Origin: Paraphaeosphaeria minitans
Taxonomy: Eukaryota; Ascomycota; Dothideomycetes; Pleosporales; Didymosphaeriaceae
DNA length: 64,000 nucleotides
Direction of reading: 5' to 3'
Assembly: GCA_015832175.1 (NCBI GenBank)
Contig: WJXW01000005.1
Coordinates: 248,001 to 312,000, forward strand
Part shown: piece by piece, positions 1 through 10,684 of the stretch
Layout of the letters: every line of letters begins with the position of its first letter
Position numbering within the stretch: position 1 is the first letter of the stretch
Notes under the pieces: model-generated
Seen by the model: only the letters and a program-made list of their open reading frames with translations
What the model was told of the DNA's origin: nothing
The model's database searches: none
Translations under genes and position numbers: made by a program

Positions 1-266
1 CGCCCGCCTGGCTTCTTCACCATCGCCCGCCTCTTCCACCGTCGCCCGCTTCCCTCTTCCACCATCCGCCACGCTCTGTGTTTCGCCTCGCTGGTGCATT
101 TCTACCCGGACGATCGCCTTCGCCTGCCGCCCCACCCATCCCCAATTGGCCGCCCGCTCTAGCCAGCGTCGGCGCGGATGACGAGTACGCTGCAAGCGCT
201 GCCGCAACTCACCAACAATACATTGATCAGCTTTTCGCTGCCGCGCCCGCTCTTTAACCCATCGCT

Positions 267-282
267 CCCCCCCCCCCCCCCC
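267..282. repeat. C16 homopolymer
   Basis: A run of 16 consecutive C residues is read directly. It is a likely length-variable or error-prone site. Confidence 0.9.
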
Positions 283-305
283 AGCCACCCCGCTGCCTTG
301 ACCTT

Positions 306-363
306 CATCCTCACCTGTTGCCTTGACCGCATCCTCACCTGTTGCCTTGACCGCCATCCTCAC
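306..363. repeat. 24-bp tandem repeat, about 2.4 copies
   Basis: Two adjacent identical 24-bp units at 306-329 and 330-353 begin catcctcacctgttgcc. A partial third copy follows, carrying one extra C. Confidence 0.85.
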
Positions 364-751
364 CGGCTGCCCCGTCGTCTCGCACGGCCTTGCACTCGCT
401 ACAGTTCCTGACTCCGCGCTGCAATCTCACTAGCCTCACGCTCCACTGCCCAGCGTCGACGTTGCGATCAAGCTCCTGGCTCCGCTACCCACCCACGACC
501 CACGACCCACAAATCCACGTCTTGCAGCCTTGCCACCTTCACCGTGCGCTGCAGTGCCGACTCGCCGCCAGTTCCATCATTACCGCTATCCTCATCCTAT
601 TCTTGTTTTCCGTGCCCACGCAAGGACCCATAACCGATCCCACCGAGCACGAACCGCCGCCATCTCACCATCGTCCACGGACACTACGCCGCACGCGAGT
701 TAGCATCGTGCCAGCCGTCCTGTTTCAGTTTCGATTTACCTGATAAGAACC

Positions 752-2038
752 ATGTCCGTCGCCATGGAGAACAACCCCCAGCACACCCGCCCGCGCTCAA
801 AGTCCACCTTCAGCTTCAAGAGCCAGAACAGCCACACGAACGACCCCATCCGCCACGACAGGAAGCACTCGGCATCTGGACACGAGAGGAAGGTATCTGA
901 CACCTACAAGCCCCACCTCACCACTACCGGCAAGGCGGACCCGAATGCTGCCATGAACGAGGTCCAACCCAGTGCGTTGTGCCATTCTTTGTTATCGTCG
1001 TTGTCGTCGTCGTTGCACCTGCTGATCATGTGTAGTTGCCGCTGCGCTCGAGAAGCCCACATTGCAGTCTCTGCGCTCTTTCCAACACACAGACAAGGAT
1101 GGTGTTCCAATTGGTACGTCGCTTTGACACGGTCCGTCTGACCATCAGTGAGCTGACGACCCGCAGCGGAGCCCGACCTTTCCAACCCCACGCGCTCACG
1201 ATGGGAGCGCCCGCTCGATACCATTCGTTCTTTCGAGGCGGCCATTGATAGCGAATACAAGCGGAGAGCACACACAATACGCGGTAGGTTCCGGTTTTCT
1301 CCAGATGGTTTGCATGTGTGCTGACGGACGACAGATTCGTCTACCGAGGTCATGAGCGGCTACAACAGCCGAAGGAGCAGCTACTATGGCGGAGGCCACC
1401 ACGACCAAGGACGCTTCTCACAAGCTGGCTACTACGGCAACCGACAAGCTGCGCGCGAAAGCTGGCACGATAACGGCCATGGTATGGGCGGACCTGTCGG
1501 CGGAATGGGAGGACCTCCCCGAACACGCTTCAACCGCATGCAGTCCGATCCTGGGTGGAACCGCTACCCGCACGGTAACGGCGGCAACGGGGTCTATCCT
1601 GTACAGGGATATCAGCAGTCGCGCGACACAGTGAATACCAACGGATCGAATGGCAGCCACAGCGAACCCTACTCCACCGATCCCAGCAGCGAAAACAGCT
1701 CGATTGAACGATCAGCGGGAGGGATGAAACCCGATATGGGAGAGCAGTACGGGTCCATTGCTTTCGGCTCAGGCCGCATCCAGGAGGAATTCCACAACGG
1801 CATGGGACCTGTGAATAACGGATACGCTGTGCAACGTCCCAACGGGACGCTAAACTACGGCGCGCCGACCGCTCCCATGAGGCAAGGCCCGCCAGCACCG
1901 CCCGTGCACGCAAACAAACCCATTAAACTCACAAAATCGAATGACGCCGGCGCTGCCGAAAGCAGACCGGCGCCGTTGCAACAACAGAGCACGGAGAAGC
2001 GCAAGAGCTGGTTCAAGAGGCGATTTAGCAAGGACTAG
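752..2038 (+). CDS. DUF2406-type fungal protein, 4 exons
   Basis: Proposed exons are 752-971, 1036-1113, 1167-1283 and 1335-2038, giving 372 residues with all junctions in frame and GT-AG introns of 50-64 bp. The N-terminal third carries the conserved core: an RSKSTFSFKS basic/Ser patch, then ALEKPTLQSLRS, DLSNPTRSRWERPLDTIRSF and EAAIDSEYKRR. I recall these motifs from the DUF2406 family, which has no established biochemical role. The large last exon is disordered, rich in Gly, Asn, Tyr and Ser, and ends in a basic KRKSWFKRRFSKD tail. No membrane segment or signal peptide is visible. The start at 752 is the first ATG before the conserved core; a second in-frame ATG lies four codons later. 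Family assignment is from memory of motifs, not from a search. Confidence 0.8.
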
Positions 2039-2630
2039 AGGGTCACGATCGGCGTTTGGATCTCGTCCCATGAATTGGTTTGAGAGTTGCCACCATGCTC
2101 CTAAGCTTCGGGCACCGGCTCTGGCGCAGGACATCTTCGGCGGTTTTTGTGCATTTAGTTAAGAAGCATGGAGGGATGCTGCGACGGAGACGCCTACGCA
2201 CAGCGACGTAGCTGTGTAGCTGCCACGATAACGACGCGATGCGGTTTGGGGGTCATGGCTGGGTGGTGATGTCGCGATTCCACCCCAGCGGCGCAAACAA
2301 GCGCCTTTTAGGGCACGTTTGTGTTTCGGCGGAGTTTGAAAGGGGATTTATGTCGTGGAACTAGGGTTGGATGGTAAAATATCCACAATTCCACTCTTCA
2401 TACCCCCTTTCTTTTCCGGTTGGATGGCAGAGCTTGCTTTGCTTGGTGTACGGGAAAGGTAGGTAGTAATCTTTAATACATTGCGTTCGCTTTTTGGGCA
2501 CGGTGTACGTTCACGAATTCATGTGAGACAATGCTGTGCGTTTTCAAGCAAGCCTGGGTATGCACTTTTATTTCGCGTGATCACGTGCTCCGACCTCCCC
2601 ACCCCATCGCACTGAGCATACGATACTACT
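2039..2630. other. Convergent intergenic spacer
   Basis: This lies between the 3' ends of the DUF2406-type gene (plus) and VMA21 (minus). I see no coding signal; it presumably holds both 3' UTRs. Confidence 0.6.
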
Positions 2631-3069
2631 TCAAATAGCTTTCTTCTCCTTCTCCGCGTCCTCCTTCTGCTCCGCCTGGTCGTCCTGATATGCCATCACG
2701 ATATACGCAATCAGCACCACATTCGCCATCACCGCTGCCAGAGCGCCTGCGACGGTATTGTTGCCTGGGGTCGTGTCAGTTCACCGTTCCCCGGGCAGGT
2801 CAATCAACTACAGGACTCACCGACGAGGACGTAATTGGTGATGAAGAAGTAGGTCCCGATGGGGAGTGTGACCATGGCGAAGGTGAAACTGAGGAGTTTG
2901 AAGAGGACGGAGCTGGGGGAGGAGGTTAGTTTTGGATCGCGGAAAGGGAGGACGGGACGAACGCGGGTACGGCGGGTGCGATGTTTGAGGGTCCTGGGGC
3001 TTGCGGTGCGCCCGAGGCATCGACGTCGAGGGGGTCGTTGGTGCTGGATATGATTCTTCGTGTTGCCAT
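2631..3069 (-). CDS. VMA21: Vacuolar ATPase assembly integral membrane protein Vma21
   Basis: Exons on the minus strand are 3069-2963, 2912-2821 and 2764-2631, giving 110 residues, normal for fungal Vma21. The introns are 50 and 56 bp; the first has an AAACTAACC branch site. After a disordered N-terminus come two hydrophobic segments, SVLFKLLSFTFAMVTLPIGT and TVAGALAAVMANVVLIAYIV, then an acidic/lysine tail ending KKAI. Vma21 is an ER-resident chaperone that helps assemble the V0 sector of the V-ATPase and is retrieved by a dilysine-type C-terminal signal. The first donor is inferred: GTTCGT at 2962 gives the right phase, and a weaker donor nearer the acceptor would add three residues. It shares a 463-bp divergent promoter region with FUN30. 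Confidence 0.9.
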
Positions 3070-3532
3070 TTTGGAGTTGGGGAGGTGGGGAGATGGGAAG
3101 GTGATGCGTGGGCGTGATGAAGTCTTCGACGGGTGTAATAGATGGTTATTCTCTGTGTCAAAGTCGAGGTATGTTCTTTGTTTCAAGCGGTTGACGCTGG
3201 GAATTGTTCCTCGTCGAGTATGGCTCCGTGCGGTCTTGGTGAATAACGATGTCATGGAGGGAGGCGCACGGACCGTCTAGGTACCTACGTTTCTTAAGTG
3301 GCTCCTTCGTAACGCGTGCTGAACGCGAGACGCTTTTCCCCGCCACTCCTCGCTCTCGTTGCTCTCCGCTTTTATTATCGCAACTTCTTTCGTAGGCGTG
3401 GATTGTTGCTCCGTCCGCTTGCTCTTTCCTTTGTTTGGCACGCTTCCTGCGGGCCCCACACACCCTTCTATAATCCTCCGCCGCATCGCCATCAAGCGGC
3501 AAATTTCTTGTTGCACTGAAAAGAAACCCAGC
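3070..3532. promoter_or_regulatory. Divergent promoter region VMA21 / FUN30
   Basis: This is a 463-bp head-to-head intergenic region between two start codons. It contains an AGGTACCTACG stretch near 3280 and pyrimidine-rich tracts nearer the FUN30 start. No specific factor site can be assigned. Confidence 0.5.
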
Positions 3533-6500
3533 ATGGCGTACCGCAGAGACCCAATTGAGACGTCCTCGCCACCACCCTTTGGTGGTGAGGACACCGCCGA
3601 CGACTATAACACCATACCTACGCAGCCTTTGGATCGCATGGAGAGTTCGCCACACTTTGCGATGCCGTCAGGAACTTTCGTTACGCAGCCTACGCAGATC
3701 CTCCCGCCGCATACGACGCAGCCCACACAGCCGTTAACGCCCGGCAAGAATCGCATGTACAATCCTACATCCTCACAGGTCCAGGTTCCGCGCTCGTCGC
3801 CCGCTGCAGAGCGCTTCACGTCGCCCTTGATGCAAAAGCCGCAATCACAAACCCGCATGGTCAGCGCAATGGCCCCGCCAGGCACGCATGCGCGTTTTCC
3901 GAGCGCAGTGCCGCGACCCCAGACTATCGATATCACTTCGGACGACCCGCCAGTCGCGCAGGACTCGGATGAGGAGGAGTACAGAGGGTCTAATATACCC
4001 ATGTCGAAGATCGAGCAGCAGCGCGTGCGTGAAACACCCCAGAAGGCTTCGTCGTTTGGGTTCGATCTGTCGGGTCGATTCGCGCACAACCAGAACGGGA
4101 AGAGACCTGCGGATAGTACAACCTCTTTTCCCCCAGCCAAGAGACCGGCGATTCACCAAACTGGCCCGTCGCGAGCGATACCGATAGATCTTACAGACGA
4201 AGTAAAGCTTGAGAGCCTCGAAGAAATCGCCGATTTTAATCTGAGGACGAAAGTGCGCCGGTTACGAGAAGTCTACCCCAACCGGACGGTGTTTGAGACG
4301 TACCAGGCGTTGATGTACAAGAAGGGAAACTACCCCGACACGATAGATTACATGGCGACCCTGCCCGAAAAAGAAGGACAGCATAGCGCACCTATAGGCA
4401 CGGCTGTGGTGCGGTCATCAGCAGAACCTATCGTAACAAAGACAACGACCGCGAAGCGCGTGCTCAGCAAGCCTTCCGTGAGCCTGCAGGACCGATATGC
4501 GAAGACGACTAGTCAGCCGAGTGCGTCGATGGCTGAGAGCCCGCAAAAGCCAGCGCGGAAAGGAAAACTCATGCGAGGGCGTCGGAATCGCTCACCGTCA
4601 CCGATCACGCTTTCGTCTTCTCCACCCCCGCCCGCCCCGCGTCCGCAGCAGAAGCTGAAACAGCGGGTTCCGCACGAAGACGACGAGGGCATTATCATCT
4701 CCGACGACGATGATTCTATCGTTCAGGAAGAAGAAGAGGTGTACCACGATGATGGAGAGCTGCTAGATTTTTTCAACAACTGCACTGTGGAGGGCATGGT
4801 CGATCTGTCTGGTCACAAGGCAGAGGATATCCGGCTGATTTTCGAGCATCGCCCTTTCCTCACACTTGAGAAAGTCGAGAAACTACACGTCGACTCGCGC
4901 AAACCGGATACTGGGAAGAAAGCGCGAAAACCGAAGGTCACTTTAGGTGAGAGGCTTGTGGACGCTGCAAGGGCCATGTGGAATGCCTACACTACGATTG
5001 ACGAGGTGGTTAAGAAGTGCGAGGAACGAGGTCGTCCCATGGTCGACGGCATGGCCCGCTGGGGCATCAATATCTTTGGGGCTTCCACTGATGGCGAAAT
5101 CGCAGCAACAAGCCTGGACGATAGTGACACAGGCTCCAACCGTGATTCTGGATACCAGAGCCCGAACACCGCCGGAAGCGACTCAGATCGAGAGGATATG
5201 CGCAAGGTGGCAGATCGCGCTTCTAGAAAGAGGAAGCTTTTGAAGAAGCCGGGTAATATGAATGCCGACGTCGAGTTGAAAGACTATCAGGTTGTTGGGC
5301 TGAACTGGCTGAACCTGCTATGGCAGAATCAGATCTCCGGTATACTGGCTGACGACATGGGTTTGGGAAAGACATGTCAAGTCATTGCGTTCTTATCACA
5401 TCTCAAGGAGTCCCGTGTTCCAGGCCCTCATCTGATCGTGGTCCCTGGCTCGACACTGGAGAACTGGGCTCGCGAGTTCAAGCACTTCGCCGAGGTTATC
5501 GATTTCCAAATCTACTATGGCGGGCAGAACGAGCGCTTCCAGATGCAGGATGAGATTCTGGAAAAAATCGAAAACAACGAGATTGATGTTGTTTTAACCA
5601 CGTACGATCTCTGCGGCAGAAAGGAGGATAACAGTTTCCTGCGCAAATGTAAGCCGCAAATGGCCATCTTTGACGAAGGACACATGCTGCGGAGTTCGAA
5701 CACGAAGCGGTACCAGGACTTGATGAAGATCAAGGCCAAAGTGCGCCTGCTGCTTACCGGCACACCGCTGCAAAACAGTCTGCAAGAATTGGCCTCTATC
5801 CTTGCGTTCCTCATGCCGGACATCTTCGAGACTGAGGACGTCCGCGAGAGCGTTGCAGTGGTGTTCAAGCACAAGGCCAAGGTCAACGAGAGCGATACTC
5901 ATGGCACCCTCCTTTCGACGCAACGTATCAACCGTGCTCGCTCTATGATGACGCCGTTCGTTCTCCGAAGGAAGAAGGCTCAAGTGCTGAAGCATCTGCC
6001 CACGAAGACCTGCCGCGTGGAGTACTGCGATCTCACGCCGATCCAAAAGAAGCTCTACTCAGAACAGCTCGAGCGGCAGCGTAAAATCCTGCTCGACCGC
6101 GCCGCCGGTCTTCTCCCTAAGGAAACTGCAAACGTCATGATGCGCCTCCGACAAGCGGCCATACACCCGCTCCTCTTCCGCGAGCGCTACACCGACGACA
6201 TCCTCCGCAAGATGTCCAAAGTCCTCCCCAAAGAGGAGGTCTTCCGCGAGAGCGTTCCAGAGTACATATACCAGGACCTTGAGCTCTACCGCGACTTCGA
6301 AGCCCACAAGCTCTGCCTGCAGTACCCGCGCACGATTGGCAAATTCGGCCTCAAGAACGGCGAGTGGATGGACTCGGGCAAGGTGCAGACGCTCATCGCG
6401 CTCCTCCGCAAGTTCAAGGCCAACGGCGACCGGGCCCTCGTCTTCTCGCAGTTCACCTCGGTCATGGACATCCTCGAGTGGGCGCTCGACGACGAGGACA

Positions 6501-7045
6501 TTGGGTACTGCCGCATCGACGGCTCCACGCCCATCACGGAGCGCCAGCAGCTCCTCGACGTGTTCTACGCCGACGAAAGCATCCCCGTATTCATGCTGTC
6601 GACCAAGTCCGGCGGCGCGGGCATCAACCTCGCCTGCGCAAACAAGGTCGTCATCTTCGACAGCAGCTTCAACCCCCAGGACGACATCCAAGCGGAGAAT
6701 CGCGCGCATCGCGTGGGGCAGACGAGGGACGTCGAGGTCGTGCGGCTCGTCACGAGGGGTACCGTCGAAGAGCAGATCCACGCGCTGGGCGTGAGCAAGT
6801 TGGAACTCGACAAGATGGTTGCGGGGGAGGAGACGGAGGATGCTGCCGGCACGAAAGGCACGAAAAGCAAGGCGGGCAAGGGAGAGAAGAAGGACGAGGT
6901 GGCTGGTCTGGATGCGGCGGAGAAGAAGGGGCTCGCGGCCGTGCAGGAGATGCTAATGAGGCAGTTGGCGGGGGAGGGGGATGTCAAGGGTCAGTTTTTG
7001 GACGGGTTGAAGATGGCGGGCTTGGATATGAGTGCCGCCGAGTGA
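3533..7045 (+). CDS. FUN30: Fun30/SMARCAD1-type SNF2 chromatin remodelling ATPase
   Basis: A single-exon ORF of 1170 residues from the ATG at 3533; the frame is open upstream but has no better ATG. The N-terminus (1-240) is disordered. A CUE-like ubiquitin-binding segment lies at about 240-278 (KVRRLREVYPNRTVFETYQA), and a second conserved patch near 409-450 contains NCTVEGMVDLSG. The SNF2 ATPase follows: Walker A DDMGLGKT near 607-614 and DEGH, rather than DEAH, near 713. Helicase motif V/VI features are RALVFSQFTSVMDIL near 968 and NRAHRVGQTRDVEV near 1056. The DEGH box, CUE segments and architecture are those of Fun30/Fft3/SMARCAD1. These nuclear single-subunit remodellers act in heterochromatin maintenance and DNA end resection. 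The Lys/Glu-rich C-terminus is ordinary. No frameshift is seen. Confidence 0.95.
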   Translation: MAYRRDPIETSSPPPFGGEDTADDYNTIPTQPLDRMESSPHFAMPSGTFVTQPTQILPPHTTQPTQPLTPGKNRMYNPTSSQVQVPRSSPAAERFTSPLMQKPQSQTRMVSAMAPPGTHARFPSAVPRPQTIDITSDDPPVAQDSDEEEYRGSNIPMSKIEQQRVRETPQKASSFGFDLSGRFAHNQNGKRPADSTTSFPPAKRPAIHQTGPSRAIPIDLTDEVKLESLEEIADFNLRTKVRRLREVYPNRTVFETYQALMYKKGNYPDTIDYMATLPEKEGQHSAPIGTAVVRSSAEPIVTKTTTAKRVLSKPSVSLQDRYAKTTSQPSASMAESPQKPARKGKLMRGRRNRSPSPITLSSSPPPPAPRPQQKLKQRVPHEDDEGIIISDDDDSIVQEEEEVYHDDGELLDFFNNCTVEGMVDLSGHKAEDIRLIFEHRPFLTLEKVEKLHVDSRKPDTGKKARKPKVTLGERLVDAARAMWNAYTTIDEVVKKCEERGRPMVDGMARWGINIFGASTDGEIAATSLDDSDTGSNRDSGYQSPNTAGSDSDREDMRKVADRASRKRKLLKKPGNMNADVELKDYQVVGLNWLNLLWQNQISGILADDMGLGKTCQVIAFLSHLKESRVPGPHLIVVPGSTLENWAREFKHFAEVIDFQIYYGGQNERFQMQDEILEKIENNEIDVVLTTYDLCGRKEDNSFLRKCKPQMAIFDEGHMLRSSNTKRYQDLMKIKAKVRLLLTGTPLQNSLQELASILAFLMPDIFETEDVRESVAVVFKHKAKVNESDTHGTLLSTQRINRARSMMTPFVLRRKKAQVLKHLPTKTCRVEYCDLTPIQKKLYSEQLERQRKILLDRAAGLLPKETANVMMRLRQAAIHPLLFRERYTDDILRKMSKVLPKEEVFRESVPEYIYQDLELYRDFEAHKLCLQYPRTIGKFGLKNGEWMDSGKVQTLIALLRKFKANGDRALVFSQFTSVMDILEWALDDEDIGYCRIDGSTPITERQQLLDVFYADESIPVFMLSTKSGGAGINLACANKVVIFDSSFNPQDDIQAENRAHRVGQTRDVEVVRLVTRGTVEEQIHALGVSKLELDKMVAGEETEDAAGTKGTKSKAGKGEKKDEVAGLDAAEKKGLAAVQEMLMRQLAGEGDVKGQFLDGLKMAGLDMSAAE

Positions 7046-7669
7046 GAAGGTGCGTTGCGTGCTGCTGCGCTGCATCCATGGCACTGGTCGGCTGGGAGTT
7101 TGGATGGTATCAAGGGCTGTGCGTTGGATTCGGCGAGGGGAACTCGGGAGTTTGCGTACGTGCTACGCCGCGATTACCCCGGGCTTGGACATGGACGGAT
7201 AGGGGGCTGTGACTGGCCTCGTCCTCGACACGGATGCTGTAGTTGCACATTGGTTTTGCATGGCGTCGGCGTTTGTGGGGACGCAGCACGGCACAGCACA
7301 GCACAGCATATAACTAGAGCTTTTTATCTCGTTGCAACTCCCACCGCGGCGCAGTGACCTTGAAGACGAATGCGCACAGGCACATCTGAAAGACTGATGG
7401 ATACGATATGATATGATGATGCAAAGACGGTGAGAGTGACGTTGATATGTTTTTGCCTTGCTTTTGTTCTGCTCTGCTCTGCTTTGCTCTGCTCTGCTTT
7501 GCTCTGCTCTACTTTGCTCTGCTCTGCTACAATCAACGCACGGCCACGCGGCGCAACAACGCGGGCGGAAGTGGTGTGGTATGCATGGTATCCTGAGGAA
7601 ACGAAGAGAAAACGCTGGGGGGAACGGGGGATGCGACGACGAGGAGGAGAAGGATGGGGGGTTCAGGAT
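7046..7669. other. Convergent spacer with simple repeats
   Basis: This lies between the FUN30 stop and the stop of the SH3BGR-like gene. It holds an AGCAC-type repeat near 7283-7310 and a TCTGC repeat (7468-7529). Long open frames through the repeat are low-complexity artefacts. Confidence 0.6.
7468..7529. repeat. Degenerate TCTGC pentanucleotide repeat
   Basis: About twelve tandem TCTGC/TTTGC/TCTAC units were read directly. Five-base periodicity leaves all frames open, which explains the spurious ORFs across it. Confidence 0.9.
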
Positions 7670-8695
7670 TCAGTCCTCGACGCTCACGCCGGCCTTGTCC
7701 ACGGCTCCGGCGAGCTTGGGCTCTTCTGCCTGTTTCGCGGGCTGCGTCGCGTCGGGCTTGTCGTCTGGTTTCACGGTAGCCTTGGCAACTTCTTTCGTAG
7801 GCTTCTCGTCTTCGTCCTCGTCCTCGTCTTCAGAGTCTTCCTCCCCGCTGCTGCTCACCTCCTCGATGGCCGTGTGCTGCTCCACCGCTTTGATGTCCTC
7901 CGCCCCGGGACTCTGCACTTTCCTGCCGTGGAACTCGCTCACCACGTCGCTCTCCGCTTTGCCTACGTTTGCTGGCGTGGAAGGTAGCGGTATGCTCCTC
8001 GGGCTGAGGATCCCGCTCGGCGACGCGACCGCGGGTTTGCTCGGGGTGGTGGGCGTGGACGAGGCCGACGCCGACGCCGACGCCTTGGCAGCGAGCAGCG
8101 GGTTCGTGGTGGATATCTTGGCCGGTGCGTGTTTCTTCGCCGCGGCCATGGACGCAGCTTGGGCGCCGAGCTGGCGAATCGCGAGGTTCTGCTCCGGGGT
8201 CTGCGTGGGTATGTTTTCCTGGGCTGCCGACGTCGCTGCGGGTGCGGAAGGCGTCTTGCTCGCGGCGAGGGGCATGGCGACGGCGGGCGCGGGGACGGCG
8301 GGCGCGCCCAGGGCTTCCTTGAGCTCGTCGTATTCGTTCCATTCTTCGACCTGGTCGAGGTCCTGAGGTCCGCATCGCGCGCATTAGCCTGGGATTCTCT
8401 CGTACTCGGGTCGCGCCCGGTGGGACTGGTTGGGTCGTGGGAGATGGGGCACACTTACCGCGATGACGAAGCCCTCTTTCACCAGCAGCGGGAGCTTCTT
8501 TCCACGTGCACGCCGCTGGAATAGCTTCTTCGCGAGCTCATCTGTCGCCGTGTCCACGCCCTTGAAGGGTATCTTGTTCGCCTTGAGGATCGTCTCGATG
8601 CGCGAGGTCGCGGTGATGATGTGCGAGGAGCCCGCGGTGAGCGAGGTGAAGAGGTAGATCGTGGGGTCGTTGTCGTAGACTGCGAGTTCGGCCAT
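7670..8695 (-). CDS. SH3BGR/glutaredoxin-fold protein with acidic C-terminus
   Basis: Exons on the minus strand are 8695-8459 and 8362-7670 (intron 96 bp, GTAAGT donor), giving 309 residues. The N-terminal 100 residues read as a thioredoxin/glutaredoxin-like domain of the SH3-binding glutamic-acid-rich (SH3BGR) family: a beta strand PTIYLFTSLTAGS, helix-forming IETILKANKIPFKGVD, KKLFQRRARGKKLPLLVKEG and DLDQVEEWNEYDELKEAL. There is no CxxC active site, so catalytic redox activity is not expected. The rest is Ala/Pro/Ser-rich and disordered, with an SSSGEEDSEDEDEDEDEK acidic run near the C-terminus. The role in fungi is not established. The start is the only ATG before the domain. The intron falls inside the domain and phase is preserved. 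Confidence 0.85.
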
Positions 8696-9112
8696 TGCTG
8701 TTGCTGCTGCTGCTATGTTGATGGTGTTGCCGCGGGGTGTATCAAGACACGCTTCCACTTGGCGAAGGGGTGGAAGTAAGGATGCCGAGACAGATGCTGC
8801 AAGGAGAGAGAACGTGGCAGAAGCGAGCAGTGGGCAGCTATCGAGCAGTGGGCAGCTATGGCGAAGCAAGGTGAGACAGATAATGGAGGTATGCGGGAGG
8901 ACGTAGACGGCTAGATTCACGTGCTGCGGGGCGAGCTCGGGCGAGTACCCTATGCAGGGAAATACCCCTAACCCCTAAAGCCGCGCATCAAGGCCAGGGT
9001 CAAGCACCCCTTCACAAAGTCATAAATTCCGTTCGACTCGATAATAACTTCTCAACTATGAACGTACAGTGAGCGCATTATATATTAAATGCTGCATGCC
9101 ATCCCCCTTTTC
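8696..9112. other. Intergenic spacer
   Basis: This contains the promoter side of the SH3BGR-like gene and the 3' side of the bZIP gene. A duplicated 14-bp stretch, gcagtgggcagcta, occurs near 8826 and 8845. No gene is seen. Confidence 0.5.
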
Positions 9113-10684
9113 CTACTGCATTATTGTGTCCACTGACAATGGCTGCGGGATTATGTTGTTCGTCAAAGTGTTCCCACTCCCCTTCTTCGCAAAAGCCGCC
9201 ATCATTGCGTCTCTGACCTCAAATTCCTCCAAGACGGCGCCGAATCTGTAGAGTTATTAGGATCGAAATTCTTGTGGGAAGACGAGCGCACTCACCCATA
9301 GCATCGCACCTTGGCCAGGAGCTCTCCCTTGATCCCCTCGACATCGGCCTTGCTCAGCTCCGCTAGCCTGGGTTCCTTCAGCACCATGACCCAAGCCATG
9401 ATCGGCGTGATCTCGCCGTCCAAGGGAAGGCGGTTGCTCAGATCCAGCAGCTTCATCAGATCTGGCATGGCGATATCCGGCATCTGGTGCGGATATGTCT
9501 CTTCCGGGTTGTTCGCAATGTGCGAGTCCGGAGGCGCGCTTGCCATCAGCGCATGCCCAGAGATGATCTCTTCGGCGTCGTGCGCGCGCACCATGAGGTA
9601 TTGCATGTGTTCCATGCAGGGGCGCTCGAGACTGCGGTGAGCGGACCAAAGTCAGAACAAGCGCATTAGGTTGCAGACATTATAGACGTACGGCGAGTAA
9701 ATGAAGGAAAAGAGATTGAAGAACGGACTGAGGGTGTGTGTGTACAGTGCATCATTGCTGGGGTGGAGGAGAAAGATAAGGCGTTTGGTGGTCGTACGTT
9801 AAGACGAAGTCTATCCCGATCTGATCGTAGTCGAGCCCGCTGTTCATGTGAGGGACTTGTTGCGGCTGGTTCATGGAAACATTCATGTCTTGGGAAACGG
9901 ATCCTCGATTCCCATGGCCGACCGTGGGTGGCGATGTGTAGCCAGTCGAAGTCGTGCCAGTCCCAGTGCCAGTGCCAGTGCCGTATCCGCCTGACACGCT
10001 ACCAGATGAGCTGCCTCCGTAGGAACTATTGAACCCTTGGAGACCGTTTATTGGGCTCAGGCTGTCGAACTGTATGCCATGAGCCATCAGTAGTTCTTTT
10101 AGGCGACGATTCTCCGCTGCGAAAGCGTCGCGTTCCTTGGAGGCATTGGTGAAAGATTCCTTGATGCGGAGGACTTCTAGCTCGAGTGCTTTGATGTACA
10201 TTTCTTTCCGCTCTCGGTGCGTCCTTCACAGATTTAGCACATATGCAATTGAGCATGGGCAGTAAGAATACCTCTGCGCCTGTCGGTTCAACTCCTGCCG
10301 GCGAGTCAAGGCCGGCTTGCTGTCAGGCTTCGGCCCTCTTCTCTTCGTGGGTTGCCCATCTACTCCATTTTAGCACCGCAATCTCAGTCTTGGGAAGCAC
10401 TTACCTCGCGTCGTCTTCTTCTCGGTCAGGTTCTTGAAGAAGGTAAAGTTTGCCAACGGGCTCTTGGTATCGGAATTACTGCCTATAGATTGGCAATGCC
10501 CTTTACTCTCCATGTCCGACACGAATGCCGAACTACCTCTCTGACTACCCGGAGCCTCGGAGAAGCAGTCCGAGGCGCGGCGGGATACAGGCGAAGGGTA
10601 GTCGACAGGCGCGCCGACAGGAGGGTAGGTGGGCGCCATGGTCAGCACATCCGACGACCATGACATGTAACGACTATGCGACAT
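9113..10684 (-). CDS. Fungal bZIP transcription factor, 6 exons
   Basis: Exons on the minus strand are 10684-10405, 10359-10272, 10223-9798, 9757-9692, 9631-9296 and 9245-9113; they join in frame to 442 residues. One intron (9797-9758) is only 40 bp. After a Ser/Pro-rich N-terminus, residues about 98-123 form the basic region KRRGPKPDSKPALTRRQELN followed by RQAQRTHRERK. It resembles the Yap-type NxxAQxxFR signature but has NRQAQRTHR. A leucine-zipper-like helix follows (YIKALELEVLRIKE...ENRRLKELL). The middle is Gly/Ser/Thr-rich with a GTGTGTGT run. The C-terminal region contains PCMEHMQYLM and SGHALMASAPPDSH, a conserved fungal extension. It is predicted to be a nuclear DNA-binding regulator; target genes are unknown. 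Exon boundaries rest on phase and splice consensus. Confidence 0.87.

Larger units (their letters stand above)
1..751. other. C-rich upstream region without a recognisable gene
   Basis: This stretch is strongly pyrimidine-rich on the plus strand. It contains a C homopolymer and a short tandem repeat (listed separately). Two open frames at 178-411 and 390-743 have low-complexity Pro/Leu/His/Arg translations typical of C-rich noncoding DNA. The 3' part is probably promoter and 5' leader of the gene starting at 752. Confidence 0.5.

Noticed and set aside
178..743. Two ORFs upstream of the DUF2406-type gene
   Set aside because: Translations are low-complexity Pro/His/Arg from C-rich sequence and tandem repeats; no domain and no splice link.
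6059..7212. Long frames on both strands overlapping the 3' half of FUN30
   Set aside because: They arise from high third-position GC in FUN30; no domain content.
7430..8366. Long plus-strand frames over the TCTGC repeat and opposite the SH3BGR-like gene
   Set aside because: They are shadows of the repeat and of the minus-strand gene; translation begins with repeated Leu/Cys/Ala units.
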